A stretch of DNA of 20,601 nt from Proteobacteria bacterium UBA1148. GTDB taxonomy: Bacteria; Pseudomonadota; Gammaproteobacteria; Steroidobacterales; Rariloculaceae. Of the stretch, positions 1 to 7,998 are shown one piece after another. The notes under the pieces are model-generated. The model was not told the origin of the DNA. It did no database searches and was given only the letters and a program-made list of their open reading frames with translations. A program made the translations under genes and the position numbers. The stretch is taken from the NCBI GenBank assembly GCA_002311835.1, contig DBZY01000023.1, positions 449-21,049 of the forward strand, written 5' to 3'. Within the stretch, counting starts at the first letter, position 1. Every line of letters begins with the position of its first letter.

Positions 1-127
1 GGAGTTCATAATGGAGAGAGAGGAAAATTGGATCCTCTGCAATCCCAACTTGAGCTCTACAGATCCAAATCGAGAAATAACCGGAAAAGTTTATTTCGAA
101 AAAGAGCAGTGAGCGAAACTCGCCGTT

Positions 128-158
128 ACTTAGGCAGTCTATCTCCGATTGTCTAAGT
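128..158 (-). other. Hairpin downstream of the AttH-like gene, possible weak terminator
   Basis: A 9-base inverted repeat (ACTTAGGCA against TGTCTAAGT, one G-T wobble) with a 12-base loop begins 5 bases beyond the stop codon of the lipoprotein gene. No T-run follows on the minus strand, so it is not a canonical intrinsic terminator. It could stabilise the 3' end of the operon transcript. The remaining bases 1-127 hold no gene I can support. Confidence 0.3.
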
Positions 159-162
159 ATTA

Positions 163-1281
163 CTAATACCCAGTAAGCTCCGCATAGCCACTGCCCGCTA
201 GGTTTTCTCCAGCTTGTGTGCCAGTGACTCGGACAGCTCCCTCCCAGTAACGCACGGTCAGGTCCAACTCTTGTTGTACGAGATAGGGCTGAATTATCAG
301 TGACATTTCTTCGTAGGGAAGAGATAGCTGCCAGCTTATAGGGTATACAACACTAGTTTCCGGGCTCGTCCAGTACTCTAGGGGCGTCAGAAGTACATCG
401 CCGGAAGATAATTTGAATCGAGTACCATCCGATTGCACCAACGAGCCACCGCTATAGGGACTAGACTCACCACCCTGCGTACGAAGCCTGTAGTACATAA
501 TTTCTCGTCCGTCCTCTAGTTGAAGCCCGAACCAATCCCAACCCTCAAGTCCAGGGCTTAATGAACTAGTGCCCCACTCCCGATCCATCCACGTGGTTCC
601 TGATACTTCATGGCTTGAGCCATCAACCCGTAGTACGCCACTCGTTTCCAGTCGAGTGAGAGAGTAGTAATGTGAGGCATTGCCGTACTCCGGGCCTTTC
701 AGGTCCATGCCATCATCTCCATGAATAACCGGAGGTTTCCCGCCTTGTAGTTCCAATTGAAGTCCAATTCGATCCGTACTGGCCCGAAGATGCAGCGGCA
801 GTATGTTAGGTCCTTCCCCGGACGCGGACCAGTCCTCAAGCCAGATTCGAAACGGATCGTCTTGGTTGCCTGCCAGGCCTAAAGCTTCTCTAGAGAAACG
901 CTCCGCCGTAATAAAATTGTTACCCTCCGTATCTGTAATGGCTAGATGTGCCATCCATACTTGGGTAGTTCCCCATTCCGACTCGCGAGTGCTTTGCTGA
1001 GCAGTTAGCGCGTACCTAAAAAAAGTTAGCTCAAAGCCAAAATGCCGCGACCCCTTTGTTTCAAGATTGCCAGTGAAGTACCACCACTCACTTTGATATT
1101 CGTCGTGGCTCCTGTGATCTGCAGGGAACTGGAACGCACGACTCTCAACTACTTGGGCGTAATCATCCCCGCTACTCTCGTTAAGAAAGCGCATACCGCT
1201 GGTTATTTGTGAAGGGGCGAACTCTTCCACCGACCCTGAGCAAGCTGGTAGTGCAATGACAAACAAGAGGAATATCCGCAC
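163..1281 (-). CDS. AttH-like lipocalin-like lipoprotein (CrtC/AttH family)
   Basis: This 372-residue protein is probably an outer-envelope lipoprotein and the last gene of a three-gene ABC operon. The first 13 residues form a short signal sequence ending LPA, followed by Cys14 as the lipidation residue, so lipoprotein export is likely. The mature part carries features of the CrtC N-terminal lipocalin-like fold: an EWWYFTGNL segment near residues 64-72, HYYSLTRL near residue 204, and a DREWGTSSLSPGLEGWDWF stretch near residues 233-251. The family includes AttH of the AttEFGH system and carotenoid 1,2-hydratases. The ABC partners argue for the AttH role rather than carotenoid hydration, and no carotenoid genes are nearby. 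The start is GTG, 5 bases after the permease stop, with purine-rich AGGAATAGGCAAG upstream. The ligand is not known; a lipophilic molecule is inferred from the fold. Confidence 0.8.
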   Translation of the reverse strand: MRIFLLFVIALPACSGSVEEFAPSQITSGMRFLNESSGDDYAQVVESRAFQFPADHRSHDEYQSEWWYFTGNLETKGSRHFGFELTFFRYALTAQQSTRESEWGTTQVWMAHLAITDTEGNNFITAERFSREALGLAGNQDDPFRIWLEDWSASGEGPNILPLHLRASTDRIGLQLELQGGKPPVIHGDDGMDLKGPEYGNASHYYSLTRLETSGVLRVDGSSHEVSGTTWMDREWGTSSLSPGLEGWDWFGLQLEDGREIMYYRLRTQGGESSPYSGGSLVQSDGTRFKLSSGDVLLTPLEYWTSPETSVVYPISWQLSLPYEEMSLIIQPYLVQQELDLTVRYWEGAVRVTGTQAGENLAGSGYAELTGY

Positions 1282-1286
1282 CTTGC

Positions 1287-3797
1287 CTATTCCTCCCGTA
1301 GCTGCGTTGCCAAACCGAATCTAGTAGCTCGCGTTGCTGGATAGACACCTGCGAGTATCGCTGCACCAAGAGCAAGGGCAATACCCGTTAGCAGTGGATT
1401 AGGTGCAACAACCAAATCCATACTCCACCCGAATGAGCGCACATTTATAACGAAAATCAGAAGTGCCGCCATAATAATTCCTAACGGTATTGCGAACACC
1501 CCTGCGGCTAGCCCGAGTATTCCAGTTTGCGCCATAATCAATACGCGCATCTGTCTAGGCCTGAGGCCTAGAGCTCTCAAGATCGCGATCTCTTTGGCTC
1601 TTTCAAGTTCGATTGACATGAGTGCGCTCGCTAGTCCTAGAAATGCGACGAGTCCCGCAAGGATTCTCAGTACTTCGGTGATCCTGAACGTTTGATCAAA
1701 AATGGCTAGAGAACGTTCTCTAATGAAATCATTGGACCGGACTCGGATATCGTTAGTGTTCGCCAATACGGTTTGGATTGCAGCAAATGTTGCGGCTCGG
1801 TTGGCATCATCACGCAGATACACACCAACCCCACTAATCATGTTGTCCTGCCAATGTTCACGATAAAGCGATAGTGGTAGTAACACGGTGCCGCCATTCG
1901 TGCTGTAGTCGCGAAAGATCCCAAGTACAGAAAACTGTTGGTCACCCCCTATTGTTGGGAGCGTGAGTTCGTTGCCCGGGCTAAGACCTCGACGAAAAGC
2001 CAAAGGTTCAGAGATGAAAACACCTTTGCCGTCTTCCATGTCAGAGATTGCATCGCCTGGAGCTTGCTGGGTAAGCGTAAGCCCCCATCCTTGAGGGCCC
2101 GGCCTATGGGCACGAAGACTTATCGCGCCATCACCTGCTGGCAATCGGACGAAACGTGTCTCGTTGGTCCCCAACACGCCAGTGATTGTACGGAGTGCTT
2201 CCAGCGTCTCGTAATCAAAGGCATCCTCGGATTCGGTACTCAGATAGACATCTGCTGTCAGTGTGCCGGTCAGCCACTCTTCAACGCTGATGCGAAAGCT
2301 ACCGATCATTAGACCGATACCCACGACTGTTGCTACTGCCACGGAGAGCGCTGCTGTTGCGACCCCAGTCCGGCTTAAGTGTGCGGATACCCCTCTGGCA
2401 GCCAGTGCTCCGGGGATACCAAAACAGAATGTGGTCGCGGGTTCTACCAATTTTGCAAGGAGTTTGGTGCCGCTCGGTACGAGTAACGCCCCGGCAGTGA
2501 TGATGAAGAATAAACCGCCAAATGCCACTACTAGACTGCGGGTCGATAAGGTGAGAAGCACTATTGCAGCAAGGCTCGTTGGCACGGCGATCCAGGCTGC
2601 TCGACGAGTGAGAGTTTGTGCGGATCGTTCCAGTGCCGCGCGACTCATAGCAGTGTAAGGTGCTGTGTTAGCGGCATCCAAGGCAGGTGCAGCTGCTGCA
2701 AGTATCGTAGCACCCAGACCAAGCGCCAAACCCTTCCAATAGATCAACATTGATGGGGGCACCGCACTTACACTGGATCTGAAATATAGGTTGTCAACTG
2801 TTTGGAGAACCAGCTCCACCAAGCCATTTGCGAATTGATGTCCTATAAATAAGCCTATGACAGTTGCCAATCCGCCAATCGCCAGTGCCTCAATTAGGAT
2901 GCTGAGAAGCAATTGCGTTCGATTGACCCCAATTGCTCTGAGGACCCCAAAGGTTGCGCGCCGCTGCACGATAGCAAATGACATGGTCGCGTAAATCAGG
3001 AATACACCTACCATTAAAGCAAGCAAACTTAGTGCAGTTAGATTGATGCGAAAGGCGCGGGAAAGTTCATCAAACGCCGCATTCCTACCGCTCGCGGGTA
3101 CCAGTGTTATCCCTTCAAGATCAATAGATTCTAAACGGGCGACTTCAGATTCATTGAGAATGAGGTCTACCCTCGAGATCGAGGCTGTACCAAGTAGTTC
3201 CTGGGCGGTGGCGATGTCTGAAATAATAGGCGCGGTGCCGCCTTCGGTACTCGATGATGATTCGAGAATAGTACCCACGATCTGGACAATTTTCTCGGTA
3301 TCATTGACCAGTAGCCGCAGGCTAGAGCCCATATCTAGATTAAGTTCCTGCGCCAGGGCTTCTGGTATCAGAACACTATTCGGTTCAATGATCAGTTGTG
3401 TTAAATCCGATCCGCGACCGGGGATAAATCCTGAGAACCCCCTGAAGCCGTTTTCCTCCAATGGATCCACGCCAATCAAAGTCAGTGATCGTGCCGGTAA
3501 TCTGGCCAGTCTTACTACTTCCTCAATCACGGGTGCGGCTTGAAGTGGGCCATGTTGTATGCGCAATTCTCGATACTGAGAATTGGATATATTCCCTTTT
3601 ATAGCCATCAAGTGGTGAGTGGTTCGGCCAGTGATAAGGTCGGCCGAAAGCTCAAAGGCGCGCCGCGCACTGTTGTTGGCAAGATCTACACCCACATAGA
3701 CCGCTACCCCCAGTGCGATTCCAGTCACGGCTAGGCAGAGCTGCCATGGGTGTTTTAAATAGAAACGGCGTCCCGCATTTGCCAGTAATTCATTCAC
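1287..3797 (-). CDS. FtsX/MacB-type ABC transporter permease, double length (AttF-AttG-like fusion)
   Basis: An 836-residue inner-membrane permease. One hydrophobic helix lies near residues 17-35, then a periplasmic MacB-type core domain up to about residue 250, a cluster of membrane helices around 250-450 with RRATFGVLRAIGVNR between the first two, another helix near 480-505, a second soluble domain of about 200 residues, and a second FtsX-type helix set at about 705-836 containing ERAKEIAILRALGLRPRQ. The two-fold arrangement is the FtsX plan duplicated in one chain, so one polypeptide may form a whole permease. Proteins of this plan (LolCE, MacB, AttFG) usually extract or move lipids, lipoproteins or drugs at the periplasmic face rather than import small solutes. 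The GTG start overlaps the ATPase stop by 4 bases (GTGA), indicating translational coupling. Substrate unknown. Confidence 0.85.
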   Translation of the reverse strand: MNELLANAGRRFYLKHPWQLCLAVTGIALGVAVYVGVDLANNSARRAFELSADLITGRTTHHLMAIKGNISNSQYRELRIQHGPLQAAPVIEEVVRLARLPARSLTLIGVDPLEENGFRGFSGFIPGRGSDLTQLIIEPNSVLIPEALAQELNLDMGSSLRLLVNDTEKIVQIVGTILESSSSTEGGTAPIISDIATAQELLGTASISRVDLILNESEVARLESIDLEGITLVPASGRNAAFDELSRAFRINLTALSLLALMVGVFLIYATMSFAIVQRRATFGVLRAIGVNRTQLLLSILIEALAIGGLATVIGLFIGHQFANGLVELVLQTVDNLYFRSSVSAVPPSMLIYWKGLALGLGATILAAAAPALDAANTAPYTAMSRAALERSAQTLTRRAAWIAVPTSLAAIVLLTLSTRSLVVAFGGLFFIITAGALLVPSGTKLLAKLVEPATTFCFGIPGALAARGVSAHLSRTGVATAALSVAVATVVGIGLMIGSFRISVEEWLTGTLTADVYLSTESEDAFDYETLEALRTITGVLGTNETRFVRLPAGDGAISLRAHRPGPQGWGLTLTQQAPGDAISDMEDGKGVFISEPLAFRRGLSPGNELTLPTIGGDQQFSVLGIFRDYSTNGGTVLLPLSLYREHWQDNMISGVGVYLRDDANRAATFAAIQTVLANTNDIRVRSNDFIRERSLAIFDQTFRITEVLRILAGLVAFLGLASALMSIELERAKEIAILRALGLRPRQMRVLIMAQTGILGLAAGVFAIPLGIIMAALLIFVINVRSFGWSMDLVVAPNPLLTGIALALGAAILAGVYPATRATRFGLATQLREE

Positions 3798-4471
3798 GGG
3801 GCCGTCTCTTCCAGATGGGAACTCCTAATAGTCAACACTCGATCAGCAGAGCCAATGACCTCTTGGCTATGAGTGGCCATGATGAGTGTTGCGTTATATC
3901 GTCGACAGGTCTGAGTCAGGAGGTCAAGGACTTCCTTGGCAGTATCCAGATCGAGATTGCCCGTGGGTTCATCTGCCAACACGATATCTGGTTTGTGAGC
4001 TAGCGCGCGCGCGATGGCAACCCGCTGTTGCTCTCCGCCCGAGAGTTCTTCTGGAAACCGATGCCCGCAGTCGGGCAGTCCCAGTTCGTTCAATAAATTC
4101 GTGACGCGTTCGGTGTGCTCAGTTTTTGGATTATTGAGAGCCATAGGCAGCCGAATGTTTTCGGCAACGGTAAGAGTGGGAATTAAATTGAAAAATTGAA
4201 ATACAAATCCGAGATTTCGACAGCGCAATTTGGATAGCTCATCTTCACTAATATCAGTTAGTGAGTTTTCTAAGATAGTGATCTCGCCGTTTGTTGGTCG
4301 GTCTAGGCCGCCTATCAGGTTGAGTAGGGTCGATTTCCCAGAGCCACTGCGGCCGATGACGACCACAAATTCACCACCCCAAATACTTAGGTTGCATTCC
4401 GAAAGGACGACATGGGAGCCGTAAGCTTTCGTGACGTGCGTAAGCTGTATCTGGCTTTTTGTACCCGTCAC
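3794..4471 (-). CDS. ABC transporter ATP-binding protein, LolD/AttE-like
   Basis: A 225-residue cytoplasmic ATPase and first gene of the operon. All ABC motifs are present: Walker A GRSGSGKST at 40-48, Q-loop glutamine at 92, signature LSGGEQQR at 143-150, Walker B IVLADE at 163-168 with the family D-loop GNLDLDT, and the switch histidine at 201. This is the MacB/LolD subfamily, which pairs with FtsX-type permeases, and the permease follows directly with a 4-base overlap. The start is GTG at 4469-4471 and no good Shine-Dalgarno sequence precedes it; instead a perfect inverted repeat lies 3 bases upstream. The energised process is probably transfer of a lipid-like molecule or lipoprotein, inferred from partner types rather than any substrate motif. 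Confidence 0.9.
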   Translation of the reverse strand: MTGTKSQIQLTHVTKAYGSHVVLSECNLSIWGGEFVVVIGRSGSGKSTLLNLIGGLDRPTNGEITILENSLTDISEDELSKLRCRNLGFVFQFFNLIPTLTVAENIRLPMALNNPKTEHTERVTNLLNELGLPDCGHRFPEELSGGEQQRVAIARALAHKPDIVLADEPTGNLDLDTAKEVLDLLTQTCRRYNATLIMATHSQEVIGSADRVLTIRSSHLEETAP

Positions 4472-4792
4472 GTTAAATAGATACCTATTTGTTGAATTTC
4501 CGTGGAGTTCTATTTGGAAGTATATTCTTAACCATATCAGCTCAGATAAATCTATGTGATTCTCAACGCAGCAATATCAAGAGGATTCGAACCTACCATC
4601 TGGCTATTCATAAGAACTGTTATTAAGCCTCGTACATCAGTAGGGGTGCTATTTCGGACTGGGAGCTACAGGTTTTTCTGATAAGGCATCAAAACAGTGT
4701 AAGGGGGGGAATGTTGTCGATTTGTAAGTGGTGCGAAGTTTACCGCAACATTTGAGAGAATCATCGCCGCAGAGTGAGGCAAGGAAACCACA
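4472..4792. promoter_or_regulatory. Divergent intergenic region between the ABC operon and the GST gene
   Basis: This 321-base gap separates two divergently transcribed genes and must hold promoters for both. On the minus strand a TATACT -10-like box (complement of 4519-4524) lies about 50 bases ahead of the ATPase start, but no good -35 box is found. On the plus strand AAGGA at 4781-4785 is a clear ribosome binding site, 7 bases before the GST ATG. A perfect inverted repeat at 4475-4490 is listed separately. I see no RNA gene or small ORF here with support. Confidence 0.45.
4475..4490. repeat. Perfect 6-base inverted repeat at the ATPase start codon
   Basis: AAATAG and CTATTT flank a 4-base ATAC spacer, 3 bases upstream of the GTG start. 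It could be a repressor operator, or an mRNA hairpin over the ribosome loading region. This gene lacks an obvious Shine-Dalgarno, which makes the position noteworthy. The repeat is AT-rich and short, so chance is possible. Confidence 0.4.
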
Positions 4793-5434
4793 ATGAAGTT
4801 CTACTATTTTTCTGGTGCGCCCAGTCCACGCAAAGTGGGGATTGTTATTGCGGAGAAAGGCCTGGAAATTCCGACGGTCATCGTGAATCTAAGAGAGGGC
4901 AAACATAGGACTGAGGAATTCAAGGCCACGAATCCAAGCTGGACTTTACCGGTTCTAGAGCTCGATGATGGAACGTGTATCACCGAGAGTCTGGCTATGG
5001 TTCATTATCTAGAGCAGTTATACCCCGAACCTAATCTTATGGGAATTGATGCCAAGGAGCAGGCACTGGTGCTCATGTGGCACGACATTTCGACATTGGA
5101 GGGATACCTCGGTATTCAGGAACGGTATCGGAACTCACTGGACTTTCCGGAGGGCCGAGCACTCCCGGGTCCGGTATCTTATGATCGAATTCCTGCTTTG
5201 GTAGATCGTGGCAACAGACGGATCCAGGCATTTTTCGACAAGCTCGATCGGCGGTTGGGTGAGAGCTTGTATCTTGCGGGCGATCGTTATACTTATGCGG
5301 ATATTGCTGGCTACGTTTATTGCATGTTCGCTAAGCGTGTGACGGGTCAGGACTCAGCAGAAAGACGAGAAAATTTGACTCGCTGGAGAGATGAAATTGC
5401 AGCTAGGCCAGCGGTGTTAGATCAGCCCGGCTGA
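4793..5434 (+). CDS. Glutathione S-transferase-like protein
   Basis: A 213-residue cytoplasmic protein with the two-domain GST plan. Residues 1-80 form the thioredoxin-like half: a MKFYYFSGAPSPRK opening, the cis-proline motif TLPVLE with Pro53, and the glutathione-contacting Glu65-Ser66 in ITESLAMVHYLE. The helical C-terminal half carries LYLAGDRYTYADIAGYVYC near 156-175, matching the conserved N-capping/aspartate motif of GSTs. The substrate is not predictable. AAGGA lies 7 bases before the ATG. The M61 peptidase gene begins 16 bases after the stop, so the two probably share a transcript. Catalytic Ser or Cys near Ser7-Ser11 is plausible but not proven by sequence. Confidence 0.88.
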   Translation: MKFYYFSGAPSPRKVGIVIAEKGLEIPTVIVNLREGKHRTEEFKATNPSWTLPVLELDDGTCITESLAMVHYLEQLYPEPNLMGIDAKEQALVLMWHDISTLEGYLGIQERYRNSLDFPEGRALPGPVSYDRIPALVDRGNRRIQAFFDKLDRRLGESLYLAGDRYTYADIAGYVYCMFAKRVTGQDSAERRENLTRWRDEIAARPAVLDQPG

Positions 5435-5450
5435 CTAGGAATACAGCCGT

Positions 5451-7235
5451 ATGATCGAGTACAGCGTTCGGTTAGCCGATCTCAATCGACATCACTTCGA
5501 GATCCAGTGTCATGTAAGGGATCCGGATCGGGAGCAACGCTTCACGATGCCTTCCTGGATTCCAGGTAGCTATCTACTCAGAGAGTATGCTCGGCATATC
5601 GTCAGTATTCGTGCTGAGGAAAATGGTCAGGTGGTGGAGATTAAAAAAGTCTCTAAGAGCACGTGGTCTTGTCGAAATGCTGGGCCACTATTAACGGTCA
5701 CGATAGAAGTTTTTGCCTTGGATCGATCAGTACGAGGAGCCTATCTAGATGGGCGACGGGGGTTTTTTAATGGGACCTGCTTGTTTCTTAGCCCCGAGGG
5801 TCGAGAGGAAGAACCAGTGCAGGTGCGATTGGAAAGGCCTGTTGATCTCCGCTGTAAGCACTGGAGAGTTGCCACAGCGATGACTTCAAAGACCATAGAT
5901 GATGCTGGATTTGGTACTTACAGTGCGAGCAACTATGACGAGCTGATTGACCACCCTATAGAGATCAGCGATTTTACCGATACTCAGTTTGAGGCTGCCG
6001 GGGCACCACATCGTTTGGTTATGGCAGGGCGGCATCAGGCTGATCTGCCGCGCATTGCTAAGGATCTTACCCAACTGTGCCAGGCTCACATTGATTTCTT
6101 CGGGGGAGCACCACCTTTCCATGGCTATTGCTTTCTCGGTCTTGCTGTAGGGGAAGGCTATGGAGGGCTAGAACATCGTTCTTCCTCCAGTTTGATTTTC
6201 TGTCGGGATTATCTACCTAAGATCGGTGAGATTGGTGTCTCGCTAGACTATCAGCGCTTTCTGAGTCTTTGCAGCCACGAGTATTTTCACACCTGGAATG
6301 TGAAACGTATAAAACCGCAAGCATTCACGCCATATCGTCTAGATAGACGTAACCACACACGGCTTATGTGGGTATTCGAGGGGATTACATCTTACTACCA
6401 GGATCTCATGCTCTTGAGAAGCCATCTTATTGAGCCTGAAGCCTATCTTGAGGGGCTCGGGCGGTTGTTGACGCGGGTCTATAGAACACCAGGACGGTTT
6501 CGGCAGAGTATTGCTGAGGCGAGCTTTGATGCATGGGACAAACTGTACAAGCCGGAGGCGAATTCGAGCAATGCGACTGTCAGTTATTACAGCAAGGGAG
6601 CATTGGTGGCGCTTGCGCTCGATTTAACTATTCGAAAAGAGTCAAGTACGAATCTGGATCGGGTAATGGGAGAACTATGGAAACGTTTCGGGAAAGAGGG
6701 AATTGGTATTGGTGAAAACGAGTTCGAAATTCTGAGTCAAGAAATAACAGGCATTGATCTAGTAGATTTTTTCGAGCTCGGTGTCCGTGGTAAGAAAGAT
6801 CTTCCTCTTGAGGAGCTTATGAGCGAGTTCGGCGTCATTCTCGAATTTCACAAAGCGGGATCAGTTGACACCTCGGGGTTATCTCGGGGGGAACCCGAGC
6901 CAGCGTTTGACCTAGGTGTGCAGTATAGGAGTCATCCCAAAGGTCTTGAGCTGACGAGTATCGTTGATGATGGGCCGGGGGAGCATGCTGCACTCAATTC
7001 CGGTGACGTTCTTATTGCGATTGACGGGTTCCAGGTAAATGGTCGTAGCCTGGCAAAACGACTTGCGCGGTTTGAGGTAGGTGACACGGTGCCGGTAACA
7101 GTTTTTAGAGATGATGAGCTGTTGGAATTTCAGATAATGTTGGCCGAAGTCGCTAAGGATAACTGTGTCCTCAGTTTTGACGAGGAGGCGAGCGTCACAG
7201 CACTCCAACGACGGAAAGCCTGGTTAGGCAGTTAG
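5451..7235 (+). CDS. M61 family metallopeptidase with PDZ domain (glycyl aminopeptidase-like)
   Basis: A 594-residue zinc peptidase. The zinc motif HEYFH is at residues 276-280, and the third ligand is probably Glu310 in WVFEGITSYYQD, the normal spacing for the gluzincin fold. The N-terminal 170 or so residues are the beta-rich M61 domain (FTMPSWIPGSYLLREYARH near 31-49), and a PDZ domain spans about 485-570 (VDDGPGEHAALNSGDVLIAIDG). Characterised family members cleave N-terminal glycine or alanine. Length is normal for the family. No signal peptide is seen, so the protein is probably cytoplasmic. AGGA at 5437-5440 lies 10 bases before the ATG. It probably forms an operon with the upstream GST-like gene; a functional link between the two is not evident. 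Confidence 0.9.
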   Translation: MIEYSVRLADLNRHHFEIQCHVRDPDREQRFTMPSWIPGSYLLREYARHIVSIRAEENGQVVEIKKVSKSTWSCRNAGPLLTVTIEVFALDRSVRGAYLDGRRGFFNGTCLFLSPEGREEEPVQVRLERPVDLRCKHWRVATAMTSKTIDDAGFGTYSASNYDELIDHPIEISDFTDTQFEAAGAPHRLVMAGRHQADLPRIAKDLTQLCQAHIDFFGGAPPFHGYCFLGLAVGEGYGGLEHRSSSSLIFCRDYLPKIGEIGVSLDYQRFLSLCSHEYFHTWNVKRIKPQAFTPYRLDRRNHTRLMWVFEGITSYYQDLMLLRSHLIEPEAYLEGLGRLLTRVYRTPGRFRQSIAEASFDAWDKLYKPEANSSNATVSYYSKGALVALALDLTIRKESSTNLDRVMGELWKRFGKEGIGIGENEFEILSQEITGIDLVDFFELGVRGKKDLPLEELMSEFGVILEFHKAGSVDTSGLSRGEPEPAFDLGVQYRSHPKGLELTSIVDDGPGEHAALNSGDVLIAIDGFQVNGRSLAKRLARFEVGDTVPVTVFRDDELLEFQIMLAEVAKDNCVLSFDEEASVTALQRRKAWLGS

Positions 7236-7299
7236 GGGGATCCACATTAAGGATGTCTAACGATAGTTCTTTGGTACATCAAGATCTTTGGGAGCTCGA

Positions 7300-7308
7300 T
7301 GATAGAAT
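7300..7308 (+). promoter_or_regulatory. Candidate extended -10 promoter for plsY
   Basis: TGATAGAAT contains the extended -10 TGn element followed by TAGAAT (5 of 6 matches to TATAAT). It lies 31 bases before the plsY ATG inside a 104-base gap after the peptidase gene. No convincing -35 is found at 17 bases, as is tolerated in extended -10 promoters. Prediction only. Confidence 0.4.
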
Positions 7309-7339
7309 CTCGCCGGTTCTCGCAGTTAGTATTTAAAGA

Positions 7340-7978
7340 ATGATTGAACTCGGATTGAAGTTTACCGTTGCCTATTTAATTGGGTCTATCCTGGGTAGTT
7401 TATTGGTGGGCCAGGTTCAAGGTGGAATTGACATTCGCAAGCTTGGTAGCCGCAATGCTGGAGGAACCAATGCACTTCGAACTCAGGGAAAGACATTTGC
7501 GTTTTGGGTAATGTTGATTGATGTAGGGAAGGGGGTGCTCCCTGTGCTTGTGCTACCGCAGCTAGAGATACCCGGCATTGGTATTGATACACAAGTAAGT
7601 CGAGAGCTTGTTATTTTTGCTGTGGGATTCGGCGCGATTCTTGGGCATATTTACCCGCTCTGGCACGATTTTTGTGGTGGTAAAGGAGGTGCAACGGCTG
7701 CTGGTGTTATTTGTGTGGTTGCTCCGGAAGTTGCTTTTCTGGTGATTCCCATTTGGTTTGTCGTTGTATTAGTGACGCGTTATGTTGGACTAGCCACGAT
7801 GAGTGTGGTCGTGGGAGCCTCAGTTTACATCGGCGCGACGCAGTTGCCGCAACAGATTGAGCTCTTCGTATTCTCAATCATGGTTGCCGTTTTGATTCTT
7901 TACACCCATCGGGAAAACATCAAACGCATGCGTCAAGGTACGGAATCCCGTACGGAGATCATTCGCCTCGGTAGGTAG
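7340..7978 (+). CDS. plsY: Acyl-phosphate:glycerol-3-phosphate acyltransferase PlsY
   Basis: A 212-residue inner-membrane enzyme that transfers an acyl group from acyl-phosphate to glycerol 3-phosphate, the first step of phospholipid synthesis. The signature loops are present: DIRKLGSRNAGGTN at 31-44, HIYPLWHDFCGGKGGATA at 103-120, and HRENIKR at 190-196. Several hydrophobic helices separate them, around 7-25, 54-72, 91-110, 121-146 and 174-188. Length is usual. In the second loop the common FKGGKGVAT reads FCGGKGGAT, so the lysine before the glycines is a cysteine, while the core GGKG is intact. The Shine-Dalgarno is weak (AAAGA just before the ATG). birA follows after 20 bases. Confidence 0.95.
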   Translation: MIELGLKFTVAYLIGSILGSLLVGQVQGGIDIRKLGSRNAGGTNALRTQGKTFAFWVMLIDVGKGVLPVLVLPQLEIPGIGIDTQVSRELVIFAVGFGAILGHIYPLWHDFCGGKGGATAAGVICVVAPEVAFLVIPIWFVVVLVTRYVGLATMSVVVGASVYIGATQLPQQIELFVFSIMVAVLILYTHRENIKRMRQGTESRTEIIRLGR

Positions 7979-7998
7979 CCGGGCGCACCGATAAGTGG

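Noticed and set aside
163..1281. Carotenoid 1,2-hydratase as the function of the lipoprotein
   Set aside because: The fold is shared, but the lipoprotein signal and ABC partners fit AttH, and no carotenoid genes are present.
3043..3543. 166-codon plus-strand open frame inside the permease gene
   Set aside because: Serine- and arginine-rich composition typical of antisense frames, with no ribosome site.
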